DNA of 17,165 bases from an uncultured Clostridia bacterium (GCA_937922005.1 CAKZWV010000062.1:1-17165); one strand, 5' to 3'; shown: positions 1-7,408, counted from the first letter of the stretch. Program-made: numbers and translations. Notes: generated from the letters alone by a model not told the origin.

Positions 1-189
1 TTCAAAAGATTTCAGCTGTTTTTTTGTATAGGGCAGGGGAAAATACTCAGAAGGCAAAATCTTATCCAGCGATGCGCTGCTTTTAAAGGGCCGCGCAGCA
101 CCGTTATAATATTGGTTTGTGGCCGTATCATGGATTTCCCATGCACATATTTTTTCTTTTAACGTAAAAAATTTAACTTCTAATGCCAT
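1..189 (-). CDS. Partial hypothetical protein, runs off the left edge
   Basis: An open minus-strand frame of 63 codons begins at an ATG at 187-189 and has no stop before the window edge. The protein starts MALEVKFFTLKEK and contains CAWEIHDTATNQYYNG; I do not recognise a family. No good Shine-Dalgarno lies in front of the ATG: the nearest G-run is about 14 nt away. The frame stays open back to a GTG at 235-237, so the start is uncertain. It lies just downstream of the tRNA-Trp terminator with no promoter visible between them, and its composition is AT-rich compared with the housekeeping genes. It could be a real small accessory gene, the 5' end of a longer one, or a decayed fragment. Confidence 0.35.
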   Translation of the reverse strand, partial: MALEVKFFTLKEKICAWEIHDTATNQYYNGAARPFKSSASLDKILPSEYFPLPYTKKQLKSFE

Positions 190-244
190 TGGAAATATTT
201 TTCCCCATAAAGATATTTTTAATTGCGGACGGGACACTTAAAAT

Positions 245-273
245 AAAAACAGCAGCATTTTTGCTGCTGTTTT
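245..273 (-). terminator. Intrinsic terminator of tRNA-Trp
   Basis: A perfect inverted repeat (arms 245-257 and 262-274, four-base loop) contains ACAGCAGCA/TGCTGCTGT. On the minus strand it is followed by TTTTTATTTT. The first base of the stem is the last A of the tRNA CCA end, so the terminator abuts the mature tRNA. Confidence 0.85.
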
Positions 274-349
<76 letters not shown>

Positions 350-446
350 AGAAATAAAGTATCCAACTTCCTTGCTTGCCGAGAACTTCGGCTGCTAGCT
401 ACCTAGTACCTAGCTCGGAAGAAGGCTCCTCAAATCAACAAGAACC

Positions 447-475
447 ATGATACCCAAAGGCAAAAACTTTGTCAA
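447..475 (-). promoter_or_regulatory. Vegetative (sigma-A type) promoter of tRNA-Trp
   Basis: On the minus strand TTGACA (470-475) and TATCAT (447-452) are separated by exactly 17 bp. Transcription would start near 440, giving a 5' leader of about 90 nt before the tRNA. That leader holds a GCCGA/TCGGC hairpin and would be removed by RNase P. Confidence 0.85.
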
Positions 476-496
476 GGGTTTGGCGAAAAAAATTGG

Positions 497-784
497 TTGA
501 CGGTTATTGGTCGCCCCAGCGGCCAAGTTACCGACCAAGTCAGCGTCCAAGATAGCGACCAAGATAGCGACCAAGATGAAACACCGATGGATCGACTACT
601 TGCAGCCCTTGGAAATGAAACACTATCTGCTTTAGAGTTAATGAAGCGTCTTGGCCTCTCCCATAGACAAAGTTTTAGAAAGTATTATTTGAATCCGGCA
701 CTGGAGCAAAATTTGATTGTTCGTACCATCCCTGACAAGCCCAAGAGTAAAAATCAGAAATATAAAAGACGCAAATCGTCCTGA
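497..784 (+). pseudogene. Remnant of a Fic/AlbA-type protein C-terminal winged-helix domain
   Basis: This 95-codon frame opens with a TTG and has no ribosome binding site. Its first 27 residues are a repetitive Asp/Gln linker (VTDQV, then DSDQDSDQD). The rest reads like the small winged-helix tail found at the C-terminus of many Fic proteins and of AlbA_2/COG2865 ATP-binding regulators: LMKRLGLSHRQSFRKYYLNP, then ALEQNLIVRTIPDKPKSKNQKY. The catalytic or ATPase part that normally precedes it (several hundred residues) is absent; upstream lies the tRNA-Trp promoter. I read it as the 3' end of a gene truncated by deletion or recombination beside the tRNA. It is the only plus-strand coding trace in the window. 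A short standalone protein is possible but less likely. The family assignment is from memory of the motif; the fragment reading is inference. Confidence 0.6.
547..577 (+). repeat. 12-bp tandem repeat, about 2.6 copies
   Basis: The unit CCAAGATAGCGA is repeated exactly at 547-558 and 559-570, followed by a partial third copy. It encodes the DSDQ linker of the winged-helix remnant. Repetitive D-Q linkers are common in this position in the related regulators. Confidence 0.75.
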
Positions 785-814
785 AGACTTTGTAGATTGA
801 TAACACTCGAGAAC

Positions 815-855
815 AAAAACGCCTGACTAGGAAGCCCTAAAGGCCTAGTCAGGCG
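815..855 (-). terminator. Intrinsic terminator of the first lipoprotein gene
   Basis: An 11-bp stem CGCCTGACTAG (820-830) pairs with 845-855, extended by GCC/GGC around a CTAAA loop after a three-base bulge. On the minus strand it is followed by TTTTTG (815-819). It lies 32 bp after the lipoprotein stop. It lacks a T-run on the plus strand, so it is directional, although it would also separate the plus-strand remnant from the lipoprotein gene. Confidence 0.85.
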
Positions 856-887
856 ATATTTAGTTCACTTAAATGAACGAAATCCGT

Positions 888-2348
888 TTATTTTTCTAAA
901 TGGACCAAATACAGCTTTTGCACGGCCTGGCCCCCGCTACGGTCTTGGCAGTAGATGCAGGCGGTGTCTTGACTGGTACGAACAATACTGCCAGGTCCAG
1001 CAGTTGGCCCAAGATCTTTGACCAACTGGAAGTTATTTCCATCGGTTGTAGCCAGCTTAGCCTCAGGCTGTCCGTTGTTGGGATTGGCTAGGGTAAAGAG
1101 GAAGGCTCCGTCTCCTAGGCCCAGACAACGCTGAATCTCATTCTCAAGCATCACTTCTTCCCCGAAGCTATCTTGACTGGCATCATAAACTCTAACAAAA
1201 ACAGGATTTTGTCCGGAAGGTTGACTCTCCCCATCCCTGATCAGGATCACTTTGTTGCCGGAGGTGAAAATCCGAGTATAGGCCTGATCCAGGGCCACTT
1301 TCCTGATTTTCCCGTGTTCTACGATATTCAGATGTTTTTCCTCAGTTCCAATTTTTTCCGACATGAAAGCAAAAATCTGATTTCCATGACTCGCTTCCAG
1401 GCGAATAATACTTTCGGCAGGTTGATTCGGCTCAAAAGCAAAAGAATACTCTTCTTCGCAGACCAATTTTGCTTCTCCGCTCTTGAGACTGTAAACAGCT
1501 AAACTGCTCTTCTCCCCTTCCACCTTGGGTGCGATCAAAAGCAAATCATCCTCCAGCCGAGTTAGGACCGGCACTTGATTAGGATTATCCAAGGCAGGTA
1601 GCGAGACAACTTCATTGAGCTTGTGGTCTTCTCCATAGCTAATAACCGTAGCCTGGTTCCTGGCTAAGCAAAGTAAATAGACCTTCCCTTCAAAGAAAAC
1701 GGGATTAAAAACCCTAGTGTTGAGGCCCCGTAAATCCATTTCTTCCTTGACTTCCCCGGAACTTGGGTTAAAGCTATACATGGCCTGGGTCTGCCCATAG
1801 GCACTGCCAGCAGTCATAGGAACAGCACTTAGACTTAATTTAAACTCCTTGCCATCAAAGGCAAAAGCATCAAAAAAACCTTCTCCTTCGATATTTTCCA
1901 ATTTAACATGCAACAAATTTTCCGGCAAAGCCACTTCTTCCAGGGTCACCTGATCGAGTTTAATCTGGCCCCCCTGAACCGGATTCTCTGCCTGAGCGGC
2001 AGGCTCTTGGTTCTGGCTCGCTGGTGCTTCAGCCTGGCTGCTGGTCTCCCCAGCTTGAGGTACAGATTCTTGGGCTGGCGGCGTAGATTCCTCGGCCTGG
2101 CTGGCAACCTCATCCGCTTGGGAGCCTTGCTCCTTCGTTGACGGAGAAGCACTCATAGGATCCGTAGCACTAGAAGCTTCAGAGGAGACTCCGGTGTCAG
2201 GAGTATTTGTTGAAGAGCTGGATTGACCTTCTTGATTGGCCTCTGTCGTTGCTACGGAAAACTTAGGAGAGCTCTCCTTGCAGCCAAATAAGCCAACCAA
2301 AGACAGAGACATCGCAAGAAGGATAAGGGGACGAATTGATTTACTCAT
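888..2348 (-). CDS. Lipoprotein with a low-complexity stalk and a beta-rich, propeller-like domain
   Basis: The 486-residue protein starts with a signal sequence and lipobox LFGC (Cys23), so it should be lipidated and held on the outer face of the membrane. Residues about 30-130 are a Ser/Thr/Pro/Gln/Glu-rich stalk with imperfect SQAE/QAE/PAQE repeats, probably extended through the wall. Residues about 135-486 form a beta-rich region with recurring short strands (for example KVYLLCLARN, NQIFAFMSEK, NKVILIRDGE) about 45-60 residues apart. This suggests a beta-propeller-like fold, although I cannot assign a family. The start is supported by AAAGGAAA about 6 nt before the ATG. It is monocistronic: the pnp terminator precedes it and its own terminator follows. 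A TATTAT-like -10 lies near 2385 but the -35 is weak. Function unknown; a binding or sensing surface protein is the most that can be inferred. Confidence 0.85.
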   Translation of the reverse strand: MSKSIRPLILLAMSLSLVGLFGCKESSPKFSVATTEANQEGQSSSSTNTPDTGVSSEASSATDPMSASPSTKEQGSQADEVASQAEESTPPAQESVPQAGETSSQAEAPASQNQEPAAQAENPVQGGQIKLDQVTLEEVALPENLLHVKLENIEGEGFFDAFAFDGKEFKLSLSAVPMTAGSAYGQTQAMYSFNPSSGEVKEEMDLRGLNTRVFNPVFFEGKVYLLCLARNQATVISYGEDHKLNEVVSLPALDNPNQVPVLTRLEDDLLLIAPKVEGEKSSLAVYSLKSGEAKLVCEEEYSFAFEPNQPAESIIRLEASHGNQIFAFMSEKIGTEEKHLNIVEHGKIRKVALDQAYTRIFTSGNKVILIRDGESQPSGQNPVFVRVYDASQDSFGEEVMLENEIQRCLGLGDGAFLFTLANPNNGQPEAKLATTDGNNFQLVKDLGPTAGPGSIVRTSQDTACIYCQDRSGGQAVQKLYLVHLEK

Positions 2349-2421
2349 ATGAATTTCCTTTCTTTAAAAGAAATAAATTAGGAACGATATAATAACATAA
2401 AGAATGAATGATAGAATGACG

Positions 2422-2451
2422 AAAAGCTCCTGACCCATAGGGCCAAGAGCT
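2422..2451 (-). terminator. Intrinsic terminator of the rpsO-pnp unit
   Basis: A 12-bp stem with two G-U pairs (arms 2440-2451 and 2425-2436, loop 2437-2439) is followed by a short T-run on the minus strand. A second hairpin upstream (GGCAAGA/TCTTGCC, 2474-2494) lies between the pnp stop and this terminator and may protect the 3' end. Confidence 0.7.
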
Positions 2452-2519
2452 CATATGAATCATTGTATCTATCGGCAAGACTTATATTCTTGCCAAATTT
2501 TACATATGCTTAAAAAGCC

Positions 2520-5282
2520 TTAGAAATCTTGTGTATTGTAATCGCCTGAAGAGAAAATATCATCATCCCAGGAACCCGAGCCAGGAAAATAGCCTTCATA
2601 GGGGGTGCCCCCATAGGGCATGGTCTGGTCTTGGCGAGGATCACGATTGGGACGGCGCTGCTTTGAATTTCGATTGGCCTTAGCATTGCGGTCCGTCCGA
2701 TCTCCAGCAGGGCGACGGTCAGATCGACGGTTCCGGTCATTCCGGTCACCCCGGTCAGAGCGGTTTCCCCGATGGTCATCCCGGTCGTTGCGGTCAGGAC
2801 GATCATTGCGATCTCCCCGGTCATTCCGATAAGACCGACCCGGCTGACCACCCCGATTGCGTCCTCCACTCCGGCGATTTTCATCAAAAACCGGGGCATC
2901 CTCTACAAAATCAGAGCGATCATAGGGAAAAGTATCATCTAAGAAAGCTGGTTCGTCCGCAGATAACATGGGATTTGAATAGGCATCCTCATAGGAAGCA
3001 TCAAAATCATCTCCAAAATGCTCATCCTGAGGGCCATCAAAAGGCCCATCCCCCCCAGAACGACGTAAGTCAGACCGGGTATCAGAGCGAGGACGACGAG
3101 TTGGAGCATTTGCTAAAGGACGGCGAGGCCGACCTCCCCGACGGTTGCCTGCATCCCCGCTATCTTGGTCGCCACTAGGATCCATCATAGTCAAATTGAC
3201 CCGACCCAGGTGGTCAATCTCAAGAACATAGGCGTCTGCTTCCTGGCCCACTTGCAAATAATCCTCTACTTTGTCGACATGCTCAGGGGCAATCTTCGAA
3301 ATGTGGATGAGTCCTTCTTTGCCTGGTGCATATTCGAGGAAGGCACCAAAGTCTAAGATGTTGGTAATGGTCCCGTGGACAGGAGTACCCGGTTCTGGGT
3401 TAAAGACAATCATCTTGACTTGGTTGATCGCCGTGTCGATGACATCGGAATCTGGTGAGACAAAGTAAACGTGGCCTACCGCTCCGTCTTCAACAACTTC
3501 GATCTGGCAGCCCGTCTCAGCAACGAGACGTTTGATGACCTTGCCACCAGAACCAATGACCTCCCGGATCTTGTTCTCGGGGATATCCAAAGTGGAAATC
3601 TTGGGTGCGTGATCAGATAAGCTAGTCCGTGGAGTCGCCAGAACAGGGGCCATCACGTGACGCAGGATCTCCAGACGTCCCTTTCTGGTCAGGGCCAGGG
3701 CCTCCTGGATGATTTCCAAGGATAGGCCTTCTACCTTAATATCTACCTGGATGGCGGTAATGCCCTTTTCTGTTCCACCGACCTTAAAGTCCATATCTCC
3801 ATAAAAGTCTTCGACCCCTTGGATGTCCATCATAAGAAGGTGGCCATTTTTCAGCTTCTCATCGGTAATCAAGCCACAAGAAATGCCGGCAACAGGAGCT
3901 TTAATCGGGACTCCTGCCGCCATCAGAGCCAAGGATGAGGCACAAATTGAGGCCTGGGAGGTCGACCCATTGGACATGAGGACTTCAGAGACATTGCGAA
4001 TGGCATAAGGGAATTCTTCAGCGCTCGGTATGACCGGCTCCAAAGCCCTCTCTGCCAGAGCCCCATGGCCGATTTCCCGACGACCCGGGGACCGACTACC
4101 TCTAGGATCTCCAACGCTATAGCCAGGGAAGTTGTACTGGTGCATATAACGTTTTTCAGTAAGGGTATCCAAGCCATCTAGTTTCTGAGCACTATCCAGG
4201 CTAGCTAGTGTAGTTGCCGTCAGCACCTGAGTCTCTCCCCGCTGGAAGAGAGCCGATCCATGGACCCGGGGTAATAAGTCGACCTCAGCATGGAGGGGAC
4301 GAATCTCATCCAAGGCTCGGTCATCAATCCGGTGGTGCTTCTCTACAATTTCCCGACGGAGGTGGAACTTCTGAATCTCTTGCATAGCCGGTTCCACATA
4401 GGGCAGCAATTCTTCAGCCGTAAAGGGACTAGCCTCAGGCAAATCTTCCAGAGCTTTTTTAAACTCTTTTTCTAAGGCCTGGATATTGTGATCTCTAAGA
4501 TCTTTATCCCCCTCGATGAAATATCGGCTTATGTGTTCAGACAATTGACCGAATAAAAAATCGTAAATGTCTTCGGGAATCGCAGAGGAAGGATAAGAAA
4601 ACTTCTCTTTTCCCACTTCTGCCTGAATCTTAGCGATAAAATCACACAAGTCCTGGATAACTTGGTGACCCGCCTTAATGGCCTCCATCATGACATCATC
4701 TGGAACCTCATTGGCTCCAGCTTCAATCATACAAACCTTTTCTTTCGACCCAGCTACGGTCAAATTTAGGTCTGAAGCAGCCCGCTCCTCTTCCGTCGGA
4801 TTGACAATAATTTCTCCATCGACAAGGCCAACATTGACTCCTGCGATGGGTCCGTGCCAGGGAATGTCGGAAATCGACACTGCGATGGAAGAGCCCAGCA
4901 AGGAAGCGGTCTCAGGCATATTATCCTGATCCACAGAAAGGACGAGATTGTTGATGCTCACCTCGTTGCGCATGTCATCAGGAAAGAGGGGTCGCATGGG
5001 GCGATCAATCTGCCGAGCGGTCAAAATAGCATGTTCGGTCGGCCGACCCTCTCTGCGCAAAAACCCACCCGGGATCTTGCCCACAGCGTACATTTTTTCT
5101 TGGTAATCGACGCTCAAAGGGAAAAAGTCAACATCCGGTTTGGGATCGGCGGCCGTAGCGGTGGAAAGTACTACAGTGTCGCCATAGCGTACAAGGCAAG
5201 ACCCATTGGCATATTGGGCCAACTGGCCCACTTCAACCACAAGTTTCCTGCCGGACAATTCTGTTTCAAAAATTTTCTTCAT
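2520..5282 (-). CDS. pnp: Polyribonucleotide nucleotidyltransferase (PNPase) with a long disordered C-terminal tail
   Basis: PNPase degrades RNA 3' to 5' using phosphate, releasing nucleoside diphosphates, as a cytoplasmic trimer. Two RNase PH folds are visible: the first carries GGFLRREGRPTE (about residues 72-83), the second carries FYGDMDFKVGGTEKGITA and QVDIK, matching the region of the catalytic aspartates. Then come a KH domain with GSGG (about 570) and an S1 domain (about 628-698, starting GTPVHGTITNILDFGAF). PNPases are usually about 700 residues; this one has 920. The extra 220 residues are an Arg/Gly stretch, an acidic stretch (FGDDFDASYEDAY), an Arg-Asn-Asp repeat region and a short aromatic/acidic end (GSWDDDIFSSGDY). 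The tail is probably disordered and RNA- or partner-binding (inference). The gene lies 109 bp downstream of rpsO, the classical order, with a hairpin between them. The ribosome binding site is modest (ATAGGGATCAAC before ATG). Confidence 0.97.
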   Translation of the reverse strand: MKKIFETELSGRKLVVEVGQLAQYANGSCLVRYGDTVVLSTATAADPKPDVDFFPLSVDYQEKMYAVGKIPGGFLRREGRPTEHAILTARQIDRPMRPLFPDDMRNEVSINNLVLSVDQDNMPETASLLGSSIAVSISDIPWHGPIAGVNVGLVDGEIIVNPTEEERAASDLNLTVAGSKEKVCMIEAGANEVPDDVMMEAIKAGHQVIQDLCDFIAKIQAEVGKEKFSYPSSAIPEDIYDFLFGQLSEHISRYFIEGDKDLRDHNIQALEKEFKKALEDLPEASPFTAEELLPYVEPAMQEIQKFHLRREIVEKHHRIDDRALDEIRPLHAEVDLLPRVHGSALFQRGETQVLTATTLASLDSAQKLDGLDTLTEKRYMHQYNFPGYSVGDPRGSRSPGRREIGHGALAERALEPVIPSAEEFPYAIRNVSEVLMSNGSTSQASICASSLALMAAGVPIKAPVAGISCGLITDEKLKNGHLLMMDIQGVEDFYGDMDFKVGGTEKGITAIQVDIKVEGLSLEIIQEALALTRKGRLEILRHVMAPVLATPRTSLSDHAPKISTLDIPENKIREVIGSGGKVIKRLVAETGCQIEVVEDGAVGHVYFVSPDSDVIDTAINQVKMIVFNPEPGTPVHGTITNILDFGAFLEYAPGKEGLIHISKIAPEHVDKVEDYLQVGQEADAYVLEIDHLGRVNLTMMDPSGDQDSGDAGNRRGGRPRRPLANAPTRRPRSDTRSDLRRSGGDGPFDGPQDEHFGDDFDASYEDAYSNPMLSADEPAFLDDTFPYDRSDFVEDAPVFDENRRSGGRNRGGQPGRSYRNDRGDRNDRPDRNDRDDHRGNRSDRGDRNDRNRRSDRRPAGDRTDRNAKANRNSKQRRPNRDPRQDQTMPYGGTPYEGYFPGSGSWDDDIFSSGDYNTQDF
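2690..2848 (-). repeat. pnp: Degenerate short repeats encoding the RND/RGD-rich PNPase tail
   Basis: On the plus strand the hexamer CGGTCA and close variants (CGATCA, CGGTTT, CGGTCG) recur roughly every 9-15 bp. On the coding strand they encode alternating Arg-Asn-Asp and Arg-Gly-Asp units. The period keeps the reading frame, which fits coding-sequence expansion rather than a separate DNA element. Confidence 0.7.
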
Positions 5283-5316
5283 GTTGATCCCTATCCACTC
5301 TTCTCAGAGTTCTAAG

Positions 5317-5351
5317 TTTGGCCTTCCAAAAGACTGGGAAGATGGGCCAAA
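5317..5351 (-). promoter_or_regulatory. Hairpin in the rpsO-pnp intercistronic region
   Basis: On the minus strand TTTGGCC (5345-5351) pairs with GGCCAAA (5317-5323), and an inner TTCC/GGAA helix closes a nine-base loop after a CATC bulge. In E. coli a double-stranded structure between rpsO and pnp is cut by RNase III and mediates PNPase autoregulation. This hairpin is in the equivalent place; the same function here is inference. No T-run follows, so it is not a terminator. Confidence 0.5.
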
Positions 5352-5391
5352 GGAGCCACCCTCACGCCCTTTGACTTCGACCAAATCTTAC

Positions 5392-5655
5392 TTATTTTCT
5401 GAGATTCAAGCGGCTGATCAGATCACGATAGCGATTGATATCGATTCCCTGCAAATAATCCAGCAAACGCCGTCTTTGACCGACCATCATTAAAAGACCT
5501 CTTCTAGAGTGGTGATCCTTGGGATGAACCTTTAAATGCTCTGTTAAATGGTTAATCCGCTCGGTCAAGAGGGCTACCTGTACTTCTGGCGAACCAGTGT
5601 CCCCCTCAGATAGGGCGTACTCTTTAATCAACGCTGTTTTGGTTTCTTTGTCCAT
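5392..5655 (-). CDS. rpsO: Small ribosomal subunit protein uS15
   Basis: The 87-residue protein matches S15 in length and motifs: GDTGSPEVQVALLTERINHL (residues 18-37), HHSRRGLLMMVGQRRRLLDY (48-67) and NRYRDLISRLNLRK at the end. S15 binds the three-way junction of 16S rRNA (helices 20-22) and is an early assembly protein of the platform. The start is fixed by AAGGAGG four bases before the ATG. It is first in the rpsO-pnp unit, behind a consensus promoter that overlaps the end of murD and a structured leader of about 100 nt. S15 is known to repress its own mRNA in several bacteria through such leaders. Confidence 0.98.
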   Translation of the reverse strand: MDKETKTALIKEYALSEGDTGSPEVQVALLTERINHLTEHLKVHPKDHHSRRGLLMMVGQRRRLLDYLQGIDINRYRDLISRLNLRK

Positions 5656-5760
5656 AATTCCTCCTTAAGGGAAAAGTTTAAATTTTACTCTCTGGGAGCG
5701 ATTTTCCCTTCCATAGGCTCAGTATGGGGTTGAACCTTCCCAACAACTGAGCACAAGGAC
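5656..5760 (-). promoter_or_regulatory. Structured 5' leader of rpsO, candidate S15 autoregulatory element
   Basis: Two helices are visible in the minus-strand leader. The first is GCTCAGT/ACTGAGC (5746-5752 with 5717-5723), containing an inner GTTG/CAAC helix. The second is a perfect 9-bp pairing of AAGGGAAAA (5702-5710) with TTTTCCCTT (5667-5675); its 3' arm ends directly against the Shine-Dalgarno AAGGAGG (5660-5666). Folding would bring the ribosome binding site up to a helix junction, as in known S15 leaders. The structures are seen by eye; the S15 role is inferred from the downstream gene. Confidence 0.55.
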
Positions 5761-5764
5761 CTTG

Positions 5765-5793
5765 AGTTTAACAAAATCCTTGTTATTTGTCAA
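5765..5793 (-). promoter_or_regulatory. Vegetative promoter of rpsO-pnp
   Basis: TTGACA (5788-5793) and TAAACT (5765-5770) are separated by 17 bp on the minus strand. The -35 box overlaps the last codons and stop of murD. Transcription would start near 5758, giving a leader of about 100 nt to rpsO. Confidence 0.8.
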
Positions 5794-7399
5794 ATTTTCG
5801 CACGAGCTCCGTAAAATATTCGCCTCGCTCTTCAAAGTTCTTGAAGTGGTCAAAGGAGGTCCCCGCTGGGGTAAAGAGGATGTTGTCCCCCGGCTCGGCC
5901 AGGGCCATCGCCTTCTCTAGGGCCTCCTTGTAATCCTTACAAAGGGTATAGGAAAAGCCTGGGGCTTCAAGGGCCTCCTTAAGGGCTTCCTCCAGGGCTG
6001 CCTGCAGGAGACCCTCATTTTGTCCGGAGATGAAGGCAGCTTTGGTTTCTTTCACCATAAGCCTAGCCAAGTCATGGTAGTCGCAGTTTTTATCCTTCCC
6101 ACCCATGATCAAAATGGGCTTGGGCCCCGCTTGCTCCCCCCCACCTGAACCTCGGAAGGCAAGGATCGTATTAAGGGTTCTCGTGGGCGAACTATCGATG
6201 GAGCTCTCATAGATGGCAACGCCCCCCTCTTCACGGACCAAGGCCTGGCGGTGGGCCACCCCCCCAAAGGTCTGGGCCAGGTCCTTGGCAGCCTCGGCCA
6301 GAGCCCGATTCCGGTCCTCCTCACTACCAGGGCCTAATTCTTGGTAGACCTCATGGACCAAGGCCAGGGCTGCTAGATAGTTATCCTGGTTAAAGCGGCC
6401 CCGGAGGCGGATATCCTTGGTAGTCAAAAAGGGCTTTTCAGACGTAGGGGCCGGCAAAGCTTGATCTAGGGACTTGCCATCCTGATTAACTAGCTTACGA
6501 TTCAGATCAACTGGCTCCACATCACGATCCACCGGGCCTAAAGAGCCATCTGCGGCAATCTGCCAGAGGGGACCCTGGAATATTTGTGGGGCCTGGTGGA
6601 GGAAAAGCCAATGGGCGGTGGGGTTGAGGGTTAGCCACTCGGGGTCATAAGAGGCCCCGTTGATGACCACGGTAGGGAAGGCGGAATGGGCAAAGATATT
6701 CGCCTTGGCCCGTTTGTATTCGTGAAAATCCTTGTGATAATCGAGATGGTTTGGACTGATATTGGTCAAGAGGGCGTAGTCGATCTGGGCCTGGAAAGCC
6801 ATCAACTGGAAGCTCGAAAGCTCGAGGACAACCAGGTCTTCTGAACGAATTTCCCCCAGGCGATCGATGAGGGGTGTTCCAATGTTTCCTCCAAGATGCA
6901 CAGTAAAGCCAAGTTTTTCAAGGAGTTTCGCCGTCAAGGTTGTGGTTGTTGTCTTCCCGTCGCTCCCCGTCACGGCGAGGATGGGGCAGGGGCAAAGATG
7001 GCAAAAAAGCTCCATCTCGCTCGTCACCACCATTCCCTTTTTCCTTGCCTCCACCAGTTCTGCCTGGTCAGGCCGCAAGAAGGGAGTCCGAAAGATCAAG
7101 ACCTCAGAGGGAGAGGTTTTTTGAGCCACTTTCTCCAGGACTGACAAATACTCCGGCCCCCCGATCCAACGGACCTCATCAAGGACCGGAGCTAGGTCGC
7201 CCAGGTTGAATTGCTGGATCAGACGATCCTTGACCTCGGCCGGATCAAAGTCTTTTTGATCGGCTACCATGAGCTGGAGGCCATCCTCTCGGACCTTAGG
7301 GAGAAGGGCGTGCAAGAGGGCCCGGTTACTGATCCCCAGGCCCAAGATGACGCAGGTCTTACCCTGCCAAAAACGTGCTGCGTGTTGTAAATCTACCAT
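5783..7399 (-). CDS. murD: UDP-N-acetylmuramoyl-L-alanine--D-glutamate ligase
   Basis: MurD adds D-glutamate to UDP-MurNAc-L-Ala in the cytoplasm, an ATP-dependent step of peptidoglycan precursor synthesis. In the 538-residue protein (start ATG at 7399) the order is an N-terminal Rossmann-like domain with CVILGLGISN, the ATP loop GSDGKTTTTT (about 145-154), GGNIGTPL, LELSSFQL, NISPNHLDYH, YKRAK with the expected carbamylated lysine (about 232), RFNQDNYLAAL, then the C-terminal domain with HR, IYESSIDSSPTRT, IMGGKDKNCDYHDL and FTPAGTSFDHFKNFEERG. Usual length is about 450; the excess is mainly an insert around residues 250-325. A TTG 21 bp upstream is in frame, but AGGAGG lies between it and the ATG, so the ATG is chosen. 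Its ribosome binding site overlaps the stop of the upstream gene. Confidence 0.95.
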   Translation of the reverse strand: MVDLQHAARFWQGKTCVILGLGISNRALLHALLPKVREDGLQLMVADQKDFDPAEVKDRLIQQFNLGDLAPVLDEVRWIGGPEYLSVLEKVAQKTSPSEVLIFRTPFLRPDQAELVEARKKGMVVTSEMELFCHLCPCPILAVTGSDGKTTTTTLTAKLLEKLGFTVHLGGNIGTPLIDRLGEIRSEDLVVLELSSFQLMAFQAQIDYALLTNISPNHLDYHKDFHEYKRAKANIFAHSAFPTVVINGASYDPEWLTLNPTAHWLFLHQAPQIFQGPLWQIAADGSLGPVDRDVEPVDLNRKLVNQDGKSLDQALPAPTSEKPFLTTKDIRLRGRFNQDNYLAALALVHEVYQELGPGSEEDRNRALAEAAKDLAQTFGGVAHRQALVREEGGVAIYESSIDSSPTRTLNTILAFRGSGGGEQAGPKPILIMGGKDKNCDYHDLARLMVKETKAAFISGQNEGLLQAALEEALKEALEAPGFSYTLCKDYKEALEKAMALAEPGDNILFTPAGTSFDHFKNFEERGEYFTELVRKFDK

Positions 7400-7408
7400 A
7401 AAAGCTAG

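Noticed and set aside
350..440. T-box or other riboswitch in front of tRNA-Trp
   Set aside because: T-boxes control amino-acid genes, not tRNAs, and neither the conserved T-box bulge nor an antiterminator/terminator pair is visible.
2690..2848. Regularly spaced short repeats resembling a CRISPR array
   Set aside because: The units are too short and degenerate, there are no unique spacers of constant length, and the repeats keep the pnp reading frame.
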